From JAGVSZ01 sp963716855 (GTDB lineage Bacteria; Pseudomonadota; Gammaproteobacteria; Burkholderiales; SG8-39), in the NCBI GenBank assembly GCA_963716855.1, contig CAVQUV010000013.1:1-64000 (forward strand): a DNA stretch of 64,000 nucleotides, in the 5' to 3' direction. Below the pieces are notes generated by a model. It did not search any database, had not been told where the DNA came from, and saw only the letters and a list, made by a program, of their open reading frames with translations. Shown one piece after another: positions 7,782-17,917 of this stretch (the stretch's first letter is position 1; each line of letters begins with the position of its first letter). The translations under genes and the position numbers were made by a program.

Positions 7782-8069
7782 TCATCTCCGCCCCGACGAC
7801 CGCCCGTCCGCGGCGTGCCAGCGCACCCACTCCAGCGTCCCGAGCCGGGCGGCGAGGGCGTCCTCGAGCAGTTGCTTGGCGTCTTCCAGCGAGCCGCCCT
7901 CGACCTCCACGACATGTCGCGGCGTCGTTCCGGACGGCAGCGAGACCGAAGGGTTGGGGTGGTCGAAGACGCGGGCCACCGCCACGAACCGGCCGGCCGC
8001 GTCGCGCTGGACGACCCCCGAGAAGGTGTACACCCCGGTCGCGCCGATCATCGTGCCCGCGAGCTGCAT
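7782..8069 (-). CDS. Small hypothetical protein
   Basis: Up to 95 residues, with alternative ATG starts at 8069 and 8051. The sequence alternates short beta strands (GVYTFSGVVQRD, FVAVARVFDHP, RHVVEVEGG) and ends in a helix and a short basic tail. The composition is that of a real GC-rich gene. No signal peptide or known motif is visible and the function is unknown. It stands alone between two plus-strand genes. Confidence 0.45.
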   Translation of the reverse strand: MQLAGTMIGATGVYTFSGVVQRDAAGRFVAVARVFDHPNPSVSLPSGTTPRHVVEVEGGSLEDAKQLLEDALAARLGTLEWVRWHAADGRSSGRR

Positions 8070-8626
8070 AACGACCCCATCATCCTCCGAACCGACCGCG
8101 ACGCCAGCAGGCGCCGGTCGTATTTTGGCAGCGTCGGTGCGGATTAGTTTACGAACCGCCGGTCATACCGCAGCGCAACGACGGCGGGCTTCGTCTGCGG
8201 GTCGCGGCCCAGGGGGCACCGCGCGGGATCGAGACGCTCGTGCCACCGGCTCATTCCTTGAGCCACTCGGCTTCACATACTTCGGCGAACGTAGTCAAGA
8301 GCGCATCCCTTCCCGAGTTGAGTCAAATACGGCGTTGCCGATAATGCTGCGCGAGCTTCTGCGGGAGCTACCCGAAGCGGGGTAGCAGAAGCGCCTTGCG
8401 GCCGTCCGCTGCGCGGAGCTCACTTTCTTGGCCCGAGAGGGCCTCTGTCACGCTGATCAGCGCTGCCGTGTCTCGCTGTAGTCGAGGAGTGCCTGGTGCA
8501 GTCGGCCACGCCGCGCGTCGGTCGGGCACTTGTTGCGCCGGGCCGAAGGTGCAACCATTCCGCTGTGCGTCGGTCGAACCGCCGTCGTCGCAAAGCGACA
8601 GTCCCGCGAATCCCGGTCCCCGCCCC
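8070..8626. other. Intergenic region upstream of the DUF2242 lipoprotein
   Basis: No gene is supported over 557 bp. It contains one strong inverted repeat (8355-8392), described separately. The remainder shows neither codon bias nor RNA-like structure that I could identify. Confidence 0.4.
8355..8392. repeat. Long bulged inverted repeat
   Basis: GCTTCTGC pairs with GCAGAAGC, and inside it TACCC pairs with GGGTA around a six-base loop, leaving a six-base bulge on one side. It could be a terminator or an operator. No T-run follows on either strand. Confidence 0.4.
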
Positions 8627-9151
8627 ATGCGTCTCGCATTCGTCCTACTCGGCCTCGTCGCGCTCGCGGCGTGCCAGACCCCCGCTCCCGCCATCCATCA
8701 GCAGGAGCGCTTCGATCCCGGGAGCGCCTTCTCGCGCGTCTTTCCCGCGTCGCCCGGGTCCACCTGCGACGCGGCGCGGCGGGCGTTGCTGAGCCAGGGC
8801 TATTTGACCAGCGGCGCGAAACGCGACGAGGTCGAGGGCCGCAAGAAGTTCCAGCACGACCACAACACCCACCTCGAGATCGAGTTCCACGTCGTGTGCG
8901 CGCCGAACAACGTCGGCGGCGGATCGGTCGCCTTCGTGAACGCCCTGCAGGATCGCTACACGCTCAAGAAGAGCGCCACCTCTGCCACGGTCGGCGTCGG
9001 GGCCTTCGGCTCGGTGTCGGTGCCGTTCGGCTCGAGCGACGACGCACTGGTCAAGGTGGCGAGCGAGACCATTTCCGCGGGCGACTTCTATACCCGGTTC
9101 TTCGGCCTCATGACGCACTACCTCGTCGCGGACGACGAGACGGCGCCGTAG
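8627..9151 (+). CDS. DUF2242 family lipoprotein
   Basis: 174 residues from the ATG at 8627. The frame stays open upstream, but only this start gives a lipoprotein signal (hydrophobic core, lipobox LAAC, Cys16). The mature part shows the conserved pattern I recall for DUF2242: RVFPASPGSTCDAARRALLSQGY, VEGRKKFQ, the ALQDRYTLKK segment, a short glycine-rich strand and a final FYTRFFGL..HYL. It is expected in the outer or inner membrane facing the periplasm. The family is common in Burkholderiales and uncharacterised. It is convergent with the phosphatase gene that ends 40 bp downstream. Confidence 0.85.
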   Translation: MRLAFVLLGLVALAACQTPAPAIHQQERFDPGSAFSRVFPASPGSTCDAARRALLSQGYLTSGAKRDEVEGRKKFQHDHNTHLEIEFHVVCAPNNVGGGSVAFVNALQDRYTLKKSATSATVGVGAFGSVSVPFGSSDDALVKVASETISAGDFYTRFFGLMTHYLVADDETAP

Positions 9152-9191
9152 TCGCCGCGCGATAACGCGGTCGCGCACGACCGCGCCGGCC

Positions 9192-10022
9192 TCACACCCA
9201 GAGGAAGTGCGTCTTCCGCAGCTGCGGCTCGCCTTCCCACCGATACGCCACGAGACTGCCGCCCTCGCCCGCGCTGTAGTCGACGCACGCGAGCTTCTCA
9301 CTCATCGGCGCGGGCCGCGTGTCCAGGCAGTAGTGGCCGAAGAAGACGGGTGACGCAGAGCGGGTTTCAGGCTTCTCCCACCAGCGCACGCGCGCCTTGG
9401 TGCGCCGCTTTCCGTCCGGGTCGGTGAAGGCCTTGCCGGCGGGCAGATCGACCTCGGGACCTTTGCACAGCGTCTCGACCGCGTCGAACGCCCAGTGGCC
9501 TTTGCGGTTGCTGCTGACGACTAGTTCGTCGGTGAGCGTCGCGCCGTAACCGAGGTGAGGCTGCAGCTGGTCCATGCAGGCCTCGCTCCAGCACGCGTGC
9601 ACGACGCGGATGCCGCCCAGGTCGAGCCAGAGGGGCAGGGTCTTGAACCACTCGATGATCTCGGCGTGGAGCGGCGTGCCCTCGACTTCCGCGAGAAACG
9701 CATGGTGCTGCCGCCGGTTGCCGGGCCGATCGTGGCGGCGGAGACGCTTTCCGGGGTGCTCGGGATCGCGCGTGGCCCAGGCGATGGCGTTGAACTCGTG
9801 GTTGCCCATGATCGCCTTGGCGGCGCCCGTGTCGGTCATTGCGCGCACGAGCTTGACGGTCGCGACCTGCTGCGGCCCGCGGTCGATGAAGTCGCCGACG
9901 AAGATCGCGGTGCGATCGGGATGCCGCCAGGCGCGCATCGTCTCCTGGTAGCCGAGCGTGCGCAGCAGCGCGACGAGCTTGTCGTACTGGCCGTGGATGT
10001 CGCCGATGACGTCGTAGTTCAC
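9192..10022 (-). CDS. Calcineurin-like metallophosphoesterase (PP2A/ApaH-like)
   Basis: A 276-residue cytoplasmic enzyme with the full phosphoprotein-phosphatase metal signature: GDIHGQ (7-12), GDFIDRGP (43-50) and GNHE (73-76), followed by VVHACW and FFGHY towards the C terminus supplying the last metal-binding histidines. The set predicts a binuclear metal centre hydrolysing phosphoesters. The family includes protein Ser/Thr phosphatases, ApaH and PrpE-type dinucleoside tetraphosphatases, and sequence alone does not separate them. The length is typical. The gene is probably monocistronic, with 134 bp to the next minus-strand gene upstream. Confidence 0.88.
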   Translation of the reverse strand: MNYDVIGDIHGQYDKLVALLRTLGYQETMRAWRHPDRTAIFVGDFIDRGPQQVATVKLVRAMTDTGAAKAIMGNHEFNAIAWATRDPEHPGKRLRRHDRPGNRRQHHAFLAEVEGTPLHAEIIEWFKTLPLWLDLGGIRVVHACWSEACMDQLQPHLGYGATLTDELVVSSNRKGHWAFDAVETLCKGPEVDLPAGKAFTDPDGKRRTKARVRWWEKPETRSASPVFFGHYCLDTRPAPMSEKLACVDYSAGEGGSLVAYRWEGEPQLRKTHFLWV

Positions 10023-10156
10023 GCGGAATTCCTCGCCGGTGCGAGTGTCGCCGCCGGAAGCGGCGGTCGCGAGGGAATCGTTCTCCGGACTGCGGCGGCC
10101 GGCCGGTGCGCGCGGGGCACGGCGAGGACTAAGTCACACGCGCCGCGGCCGCGCGC

Positions 10157-11108
10157 TCACTCGACCTTGATGTTCGCGTCCTTGATGACCTTGCCCCACT
10201 TCTGGATCTCGGCGCGCACGAACGCCGCGAACTGCTCCGGCGTGTCGCCGCCGGCCTGCGTGCCGAGCGTGAGCGCGTCGTCCTGGATCTCCTTGGAGAA
10301 GAGGACGCGCGCGATCTCCTGCTGCAGCTTCGTCACGATGGCCGGGGGCGTGCCCGCCGGCACGAAGATGCCGTTCCAGCCGCTCCCTTCGACGCCCGGG
10401 AATCCCGCCTCGGCGGTGGTCGGGATGTCCGGCAGGATGGACAGCCGCTCGCGGCTCGCGACCGCCAGCCCGCGGAGCTTTCCCGCCCGCACGAAGTCCC
10501 GGATCACCACCGGCGACAGGTAGGCGGTGCTGACGTGGCCGCCGGTCAGGTCGGGCAGCTCGGCGCCGATCGCCTTGTACGGGATCTCGCGGACCTGGAT
10601 CCCCGCCGTCACCTTGAGCAGCTCGCCGACCATCTGGGTGATCGAGCCGTTGCCGCCCGAGGCGAACGTCAGCGACTGGGGCTTGGCCTTCGCGAGCGCG
10701 ACGTATTCCTGCAGCGTGCCGGCGGGAAGCGACGGATGCACCACCATGACGAGCGGCGTCGTGTACAGGCGCGTCACGGGGATCAGCTTCTCGTTCAGGA
10801 GGCAGCACGGATCGGGGGTCAGCAGGTCGTTGAGCGCGTTGTTCACGACCGCCTGCAGCAGCGTGTAGCCGTCCGGCGCCGCGCGTGCGACCTCGCGCGC
10901 GGCGATCATGCTGTTCGCGCCGGGACGGTTGTCGACGATCACCGGCTGGCCGAGGGCCTCCGCGAGCTTGGGCGCCACGCGCCGCGCGTTCACGTCGACC
11001 GCGCTGCCGGGGCCGGTCGGCACGATCCAGCGGACCGGCTTGCTCGGCCAGGTCTGGGCGCCCGCCAGCCCGGCCCACAGCAACATCGATGACCAGCAAC
11101 GCTCTCAT
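10157..11108 (-). CDS. Bug/TctC-family periplasmic binding protein (frameshift in signal peptide)
   Basis: The long frame encodes QTWPSKPVRWIVP at the mature N terminus, RPGANSMIAAREVARAAPDGYTLL, an ASGGNGSITQM segment and a WNGIFVPAGTPPAIV motif, all typical of Bug (tripartite-tricarboxylate-type) solute receptors. As written, the open frame starts at an ATG at 11086 and has only half a signal peptide. An ATG at 11108 abuts the stop of the upstream hydrolase, and removing one G at 11087 joins MRALLVI to MLLWAGLAGA, giving a perfect Sec signal. I therefore place the start at 11108 and infer a one-base sequence error. No TctA/TctB membrane genes are in the window, as is common for Bug proteins. 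The ligand is unknown. Confidence 0.87.
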
Positions 11109-11900
11109 TTACGCCTCCGTCAGAAATTCGCGCAGCGTGCGATTGAAGCCATCCGGGTTCTGAACGTTGGCGATGTGCGCGGCATCGGGAATCGACACGT
11201 GCCGTGCGCCGGGCACCCGGGCCGCGAGCCCGGCCATGAGGGCAGGCGGTCCGCCGCGCTGGTCCTCGGCGCCGCTGATGTACAGCGTGCGCGCCTTGAT
11301 GAGGGGGATGCGATCTTCGAGCGCGAGGCCGAGGAACGCCCCCGCGCAGCCGAGGTAGCCCGGCACGCTCGTGCGCCGGATCATCTTGCGCACGGCGTCG
11401 AGCACATCCGGGTGGGCGGCCTTGAACGCCTCGGAGAACCAGCGCTGCGCCGTCGGCTCGACGATCGGCTCGATGCCTTGCGCGCGCACGGCGGCGAGGA
11501 GCGGGTGCCACATGGCCGCGAAGTCGGGCACCATCTGCGCGCGGCAGCAGCAGGGCGCGAGGCGCTCGATCCGTCCCGGATGATCGATCGCGGCCGCCTG
11601 CGCGATGGCGCCGCCCAGCCCGAGCCCGACGAGATGGCTCGACGCGATGCCGAGCGAGTCCCACAGGGCCACGAGGTCGGACACCAGCAGGTCGATCGTG
11701 TAGTCGCCCTCGGTCGCCGGCGTCCCGCCCTGGCCGCGCAGGTCGTAGCGCAGGAGCCTGAAGTCGGGCTCGAGCGCCGGGACCTGTCCGTCCCACATCG
11801 ACGTGTCGTTCGCGATTCCGGTGACGAAGGTGACCCACGGCCCCGCGCGGCCGTCGATGCGGTAGTGGGTCTTGATCGCGGGGCTTTCGGGGGCGGGCAT
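11109..11900 (-). CDS. Alpha/beta hydrolase, PcaD-like, lacking the nucleophile serine
   Basis: 263 residues from the ATG at 11900. The fold is clear: an oxyanion-side strand, DFRLLRYDLRGQGGT, the nucleophile-elbow region HLVGLGLGGAIAQ, a cap, SGAEDQ (acid, Asp213) and DAAHIANVQNPDGF (His242). It most resembles 3-oxoadipate enol-lactonase and related hydrolases. At residue 94, where the family has Ser (GLSMGG), this protein has Gly, encoded by GGG. As read it would lack the catalytic nucleophile. It lies directly upstream of the Bug receptor with no gap (TAA then ATG), so the two form an operon. It is either a non-catalytic homologue or carries a base error. Confidence 0.8.
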   Translation of the reverse strand: MPAPESPAIKTHYRIDGRAGPWVTFVTGIANDTSMWDGQVPALEPDFRLLRYDLRGQGGTPATEGDYTIDLLVSDLVALWDSLGIASSHLVGLGLGGAIAQAAAIDHPGRIERLAPCCCRAQMVPDFAAMWHPLLAAVRAQGIEPIVEPTAQRWFSEAFKAAHPDVLDAVRKMIRRTSVPGYLGCAGAFLGLALEDRIPLIKARTLYISGAEDQRGGPPALMAGLAARVPGARHVSIPDAAHIANVQNPDGFNRTLREFLTEA

Positions 11901-12235
11901 GGTGCGGGATTGTAGTAGACGGAGCGCGCCCGTCATGCGGCTTCGAGGAGCGCCTTCAGCTTGCGGTACGCGGCCGCGACCGGCCGCACCACATGCCCTG
12001 AGGAAAAGGCAGTCGGAGGGGCTGAGAGGGCCGTGGGGTTCTTTCGGTCGAGCCGGGCGGCGTCCTCGAGAGCTTGCGGCACCCATTGAACCCATTGACA
12101 AGGGGGCGCGGAAGGACCACCTTTCTTCACGCAAGCTTAACCGGGGCGCCATCGCACGTACATGCGTCCGGCCTAGATTCCTCGCGGGCGCAGTCCGGCG
12201 CTCTCCCAGTCCCATCCTGGCAAGAGGAGACCTCA
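11901..12235. other. Intergenic region between divergent hydrolase and phosphodiesterase genes
   Basis: 335 bp with divergent promoters expected on both sides. No gene is supported; the short minus-strand frame at 11933-12130 lacks codon bias. A ribosome site (AGAGGAG) precedes the plus-strand gene at 12236. Confidence 0.4.
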
Positions 12236-13554
12236 ATGCACAAAGCGTTTGGCGTGGCCGCCGCGGCGGCCGTGTTGGTCATGACGTCGGTCGCTGCGCC
12301 CGTCGCAGCGGACGATCGGGACAACCGCTACATCAACGGCAAGCACGACGACGACGGTCACCACGGTCAGGGCTACTACGACGAGCACGGCCAGAAGAAG
12401 CAGGACGCCGGGATTCAGCTCGGCCCGCGGCCGTTCTATCTGGTGGAAGGGATGGACGACAGCCGTCTCAAGGACCGGCTGATGCAATGCGAGAAGGGAC
12501 CCTTCTACCGCAGCGACTTCTCGATCGGGCATCGCGGGGCGGCGCTGCAGTTCCCCGAGCACACCAAGGAAGCGTACGAAGCCGGCGCGCGCATGGGGGC
12601 GGGGATCGTCGAATGCGACGTCACCTTCACCAAGGACGGCGAGCTGGTCTGCCGTCACGCGGAGTGCGACCTGCACACGACGACCAACATCGTCGCGACG
12701 CGTTGAATGCCCAGTGCACCAAGCCGTGGAGCGGGCCGAACTCGAACCCGACGTGCTGCACGAGCGACCTGACGCTGGCCCGAGTTCAGGACGCTGAAGG
12801 GCAAGATGGACGCGAGCAACCCGGGCGCGACCACGGCTCGAGGGCTTCCTGGGCGGAACCGCCGCGTGGCGGACCGACCTCTACACCGGCCGCGGCACGC
12901 TGATGACGCTCGAGGAAAGCATCGCGTTGAACGAGCAGAACGGCGTGAAGCACACGCCCGAGCTGAAGAGCGGCAATCCGGAGCGCATCAACAAGATCTT
13001 CGGCAGCCAGGCGAACTACGCCCAGAAGCTGATCGATACGTTCAAGGCCGCGCGGGTCGACCCGAAGCGGGTCTGGGCGCAGTCGTTCGATCCGCAGGAC
13101 GTCCTGTACTGGATCAAGAACGAGCCGCGCTTCGGCCGGCAGGCGGTCTTTCTCGACAGCTGGGATCCGACCGTCACGCCGCCGATCCCGCGGCTCACGA
13201 ACGATCAGCTGAAACAGCTGAGAGCGCAGGGCGTGCAGATCTTCGCGCCGCCGATGCCCGCGCTGCTCGCGGTGGATGGCGGGGGCAACATCGTTCCCTC
13301 GCGAGTACGCTCGCGACATCAAGCGGTTCGGCTTCGACATCATCACCTGGACGTTCGAGCGATCCGACCTGCGCCAGGGCGCGTCCAAGGCCGGGTTCTA
13401 TTACCTCTTCGATCCGCAAGGGCAGGCGGTGAAGAAGGACAGCGACATGTACAAGGCGCTCGACGTTCTCGCGCGCCGCGTCGGCATCCTGGGGATCTTC
13501 TCCGACTGGCCGGCGACCGTGACCTACTACGCGAACTGCATGGGCCTGAAGTAG
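12236..13554 (+). CDS. Secreted glycerophosphodiester phosphodiesterase (multiple frameshifts)
   Basis: It starts at 12236 with a clean Sec signal ending in APVAA and a His/Asp-rich linker. The GDPD domain then begins with IGHRGAALQFPEHT (catalytic HRG and the family's PENT-like segment) and GIVECDVTFTKDGELVCRH (metal-binding Glu/Asp). The first frame stops at 12706 after TTTNIVATR. Homology continues through at least three further frame switches near 12705, 12780 and 12835, and again near 13303, to the C terminus YANCMGLK. The pieces are in order and complete, so the locus is probably an intact gene of about 435 residues with sequence errors. The likely role is periplasmic hydrolysis of glycerophosphodiesters to glycerol-3-phosphate. 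A hairpin follows the stop. Confidence 0.8.
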
Positions 13555-13573
13555 TCCGCGAATCGGCCGGCAA

Positions 13574-13609
13574 GCGGGCGGATCGCGAGCGCACACGCGA
13601 TCCGCCCGC
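13574..13609 (+). terminator. Hairpin terminator after the phosphodiesterase
   Basis: A perfect 14-base stem (13574-13587 with 13596-13609) with an eight-base loop lies 20 bases after the stop. The following sequence GCGTTTCC is only weakly T-rich. Confidence 0.6.
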
Positions 13610-13788
13610 GGCGTTTCCAACTCGTCGAGGACCTTCGTCACCGAACGGCTCGCAGGCTCACTTCGTGAGCCATCCGCCACACTATAGTGGCCGCACAGGC
13701 GCGCCCATCGGCCGTCGGGGTTCGAAGGCTTTAGGTCCGCGAGCTTCCGTTTGTTACGATTGGGCGCGTAACGACGCCGCCGCCCGCA

Positions 13789-15623
<1,835 letters not shown>

Positions 15624-15627
<4 letters not shown>

Positions 15628-16768
15628 AGACGCTGCTCGTCGAGGGCTGGCGCGGCGTGAACCAGTCGTTTGCGCTGGTCAATCAGCATCAGCTCACGCA
15701 CCTCGCGGCGACGAAGGGACTGCAGGTGTTCCACAAGGACAGGCCGCTGTACAACCCCGCGTGGGCCCAGTCGCGCCGACCCTGGAGCAGCAGTTCGGCG
15801 GACGCATCCGGCCGGCGGACGCGTCGGCGCCGGCGAGGTTCGACGCGATCTACCGGATCGATTTCCCGTTTCGCCTGTTCGACGGACCCGCGCGCCGGGT
15901 GTTCGTGTTCGGGACGTCCGAGACGCGCACGTTCCCGACGGGCTACCTCGTATACGACGAGCAGGGGAGCGGCAGCGGTGGCATGGCCGACTCGGTCGAG
16001 GTCATCGCGCCCTCCGAGTGGTCGCGCAGCGGGTTCGTCGAAGCGGGGATCGACCCGGCGCGCGTGCACGTCGTGCCGCACGGCGTCGAGCCGATCGACT
16101 ACTGGCACCCCGATCCGGACGAGAAGCGCGCGAGGCGCGCGCGCCTGAAACTGCCGGACGACGCCTTCGTGTTCCTGAACATCGGCGCGCTGACCGGCAA
16201 CAAGGGCATCGCGCACCTGCTGGTCGCTTTCGGGCAAATAAAGACAACACATCCGGCGGCGCTCCTATTCCTCAAAGGGGCGGAGTTTCTCTACAGCGGG
16301 CAGATGGAGGAACGCGTGCGCGAGGCCCGCAAGATCGATGTCAAGGCGACCGACACTGCGCTCCAGTCGACGGTCTACTTGGGCAAGGATCTCGCGCGCG
16401 ACGACCTGTCGTCGCTGTACCGCGCCGCCGACGCGTACGTGTCGCCCTACCACGCGGAGGGTTTCAACCTGCCGGTGCTGGAGGCGATCGCGAGCGGGCT
16501 GCCGGTGATCGCGACCGCGGGCGGGCCGACCGACGATTTCTGCCGCGACGAATTCGCGCTGCGGATCGAGAGCAGGCTCCTGACGCACCCGGAGCGGGGA
16601 ACGAAGCATCTCGATCCGGATCTCGATAGCCTGGTCGCGCACATGGCGCGCGTCGTCGACGACGCGAGCTTCCGCGCTTCCGCCGCCACGGCCGGACCGG
16701 AGTGGGCGGCGTCGCACTACTCGTGGCGTGGGATTACCGAGCAACTCGTCCGGCTGATGCTCGGCTGA
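15624..16768 (+). CDS. GT4-like glycosyltransferase (one frameshift)
   Basis: The proposed GTG start at 15624 overlaps the recQ stop (GTGA) and gives VKTLLVEGWRGVNQSFALVN, a typical first beta strand with a glycine loop. The frame slips near 15762 in a G run (TGGGCCC) and continues in a second frame to 16768. The C-terminal half is a clear GT-B Rossmann domain: FLNIGALTGNKGIAHLLVAF, VYLGKDLARDDLSSLYRAADAYV, then the GT4 donor-site motif YHAEGFNLPVLEAIASGLPVI. About 380 residues in total. Donor and acceptor are unknown. Coupling to recQ looks positional, as no polysaccharide genes adjoin it. Confidence 0.8.
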
Positions 16769-16918
16769 CGCGCGTTGGTGTCGGGTGGCGTTACAGGTTG
16801 CGTCGCCGCGTAGCGCGCGGCGGATGCGAATCTTCGAGAACTTAAAGCGTTACGAGCAACGGCGTAGTTCTTGCATGGCGACGAAGTTGCCCCTCTGCAA
16901 CCGCTCGAGGTGACCGCC

Positions 16919-17489
16919 ATGACGCGCTTGCTCGTTGCCGCCGTTCTTTCACTCTTCGCAGGATTCGCCCACGCCACGTTGATCGTCGTCGGTGCCAGCT
17001 TGTCCGGAGCCGCCGAAGCGCCGCCGAACGCATCGCCCGGTATCGGCATCGCCCTCGTCGAGCTGGATACCCTCACGCACATGCTTCACGTCAACGTGAG
17101 CTTTTCTGGCCTCACTGCGCCTAACACAGCGGCGCACATCCACTGCTGCACGGCTATACCGGGCACGGGCACCGCGGGCGTCGCCACGTCAGTGCCCACC
17201 TTCATCGGCTTTCCGGCGCGGCGTGACCAGTGGCACGTATGACCACACGTTCGATCTAACTCTCGCCAGTAGCTGGAATCCGGCGTTCATCACGGCCCAA
17301 GGCGGCATCGCTGGAGCCGAGAGCGCGCTCACCACGGGTTTGCTTAGCCGAACGACGTACCTGAACATCCACACGTCCCAGTTCCCGGGCGGCGAAATCC
17401 GCGGCTTCCTGGTCCCCGAACCCGGCACGCTCGCGCTGCTCGGCCTCGCGCTCGGTGCGCTCGCGCTCCGGCGCCGCGCCGTTCACTGA
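16919..17489 (+). CDS. CHRD-domain protein with PEP-CTERM sorting signal (one frameshift)
   Basis: It starts at 16919 with a Sec signal (MTRLLVAAVLSLFAGFAHA). A CHRD-type beta domain follows (LSGAAEAPPNASPG, LHVNVSFSGLTAPNTAAHIH). The first frame ends at 17242; homology continues from about 17219 in a second frame with GVTSGTYDHTFDLT, YLNIHTSQFPGGEIRGFL and a textbook PEP-CTERM tail (VPEPGTLALLGLAL, then RRR). About 190 residues in all. The tail predicts exosortase-dependent processing at the cell surface, so the genome should encode EpsH/XrtA elsewhere. A strong terminator follows. Confidence 0.85.
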
Positions 17490-17501
17490 TCGATTCGACC
17501 G

Positions 17502-17528
17502 ACGCGCCCGCGCTTTGCGCGGGCGCGT
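17502..17528. terminator. Bidirectional hairpin between CHRD gene and small membrane protein
   Basis: A perfect 12-base stem (ACGCGCCCGCGC with its complement) with a TTT loop, immediately followed by TTCGCTTTC. It lies between two convergent genes. Confidence 0.7.
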
Positions 17529-17535
17529 TCGCTTT

Positions 17536-17739
17536 CTACGGCGCAGTCAACGCGTCGACGCCGAGCCAGAGAAACAGGATTGCAACGCCGCCCGTGCCGG
17601 CGAAGTAGGCGAAGCGGATCGACCACGCTGCGGCCTGCGGCAAGTCCTGCCCGAGCACGATTCCGCGATTCGCGAGGAGATGATCGCCTGCAAGCAGCGT
17701 CAGCAGCCAGAGCGCGAGGAACAACGTGAGGAGCAACAT
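17536..17739 (-). CDS. Small membrane protein, two predicted membrane helices
   Basis: 67 residues. A strongly hydrophobic N-terminal helix (MLLLTLFLALWLLTLLAG) and a second hydrophobic segment near the C terminus (GTGGVAILFLWLGVDAL) are separated by about 25 residues containing a QDLPQAAAW turn. The codon bias fits a real gene. Not recognised. It is convergent with the CHRD gene across a shared hairpin. Confidence 0.55.
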   Translation of the reverse strand: MLLLTLFLALWLLTLLAGDHLLANRGIVLGQDLPQAAAWSIRFAYFAGTGGVAILFLWLGVDALTAP

Positions 17740-17837
17740 GGCTCCCCCAGTCTAGGCGAGTCGCCCGCGCGGGAAAGTAAACGTTCGTGAATTCGTCGCG
17801 AGGCGCGTTTGCTGGCACCGCGCACTGCGCTTACGTC

Positions 17838-17908
17838 CGTCACCCCGGCGAACGCCGGGGTCCAGGGGGAACGCTGTTGCTGGATTCCGGCGTGCGCCGG
17901 AATGACGG
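17838..17908. repeat. REP-like palindromic intergenic repeat
   Basis: Two nested hairpins (CCCCGGCG/CGCCGGGG at 17843-17860 and TTCCGGCG/CGCCGGAA at 17885-17902) are enclosed by CCGTCA (17838-17843) and TGACGG (17903-17908). This is the 'GTCACCCCGGCGAA ... CCGGAATGAC' repeat type scattered in many beta- and gammaproteobacterial genomes. It lies just after the haloperoxidase stop and may act as an mRNA 3' stabiliser. Confidence 0.7.
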
Positions 17909-17917
17909 CGGCTGCGC

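Noticed and set aside
11933..12130. Small minus-strand gene of 65 codons
   Set aside because: No ribosome site, no codon bias and no recognisable features; it lies in a divergent promoter region.
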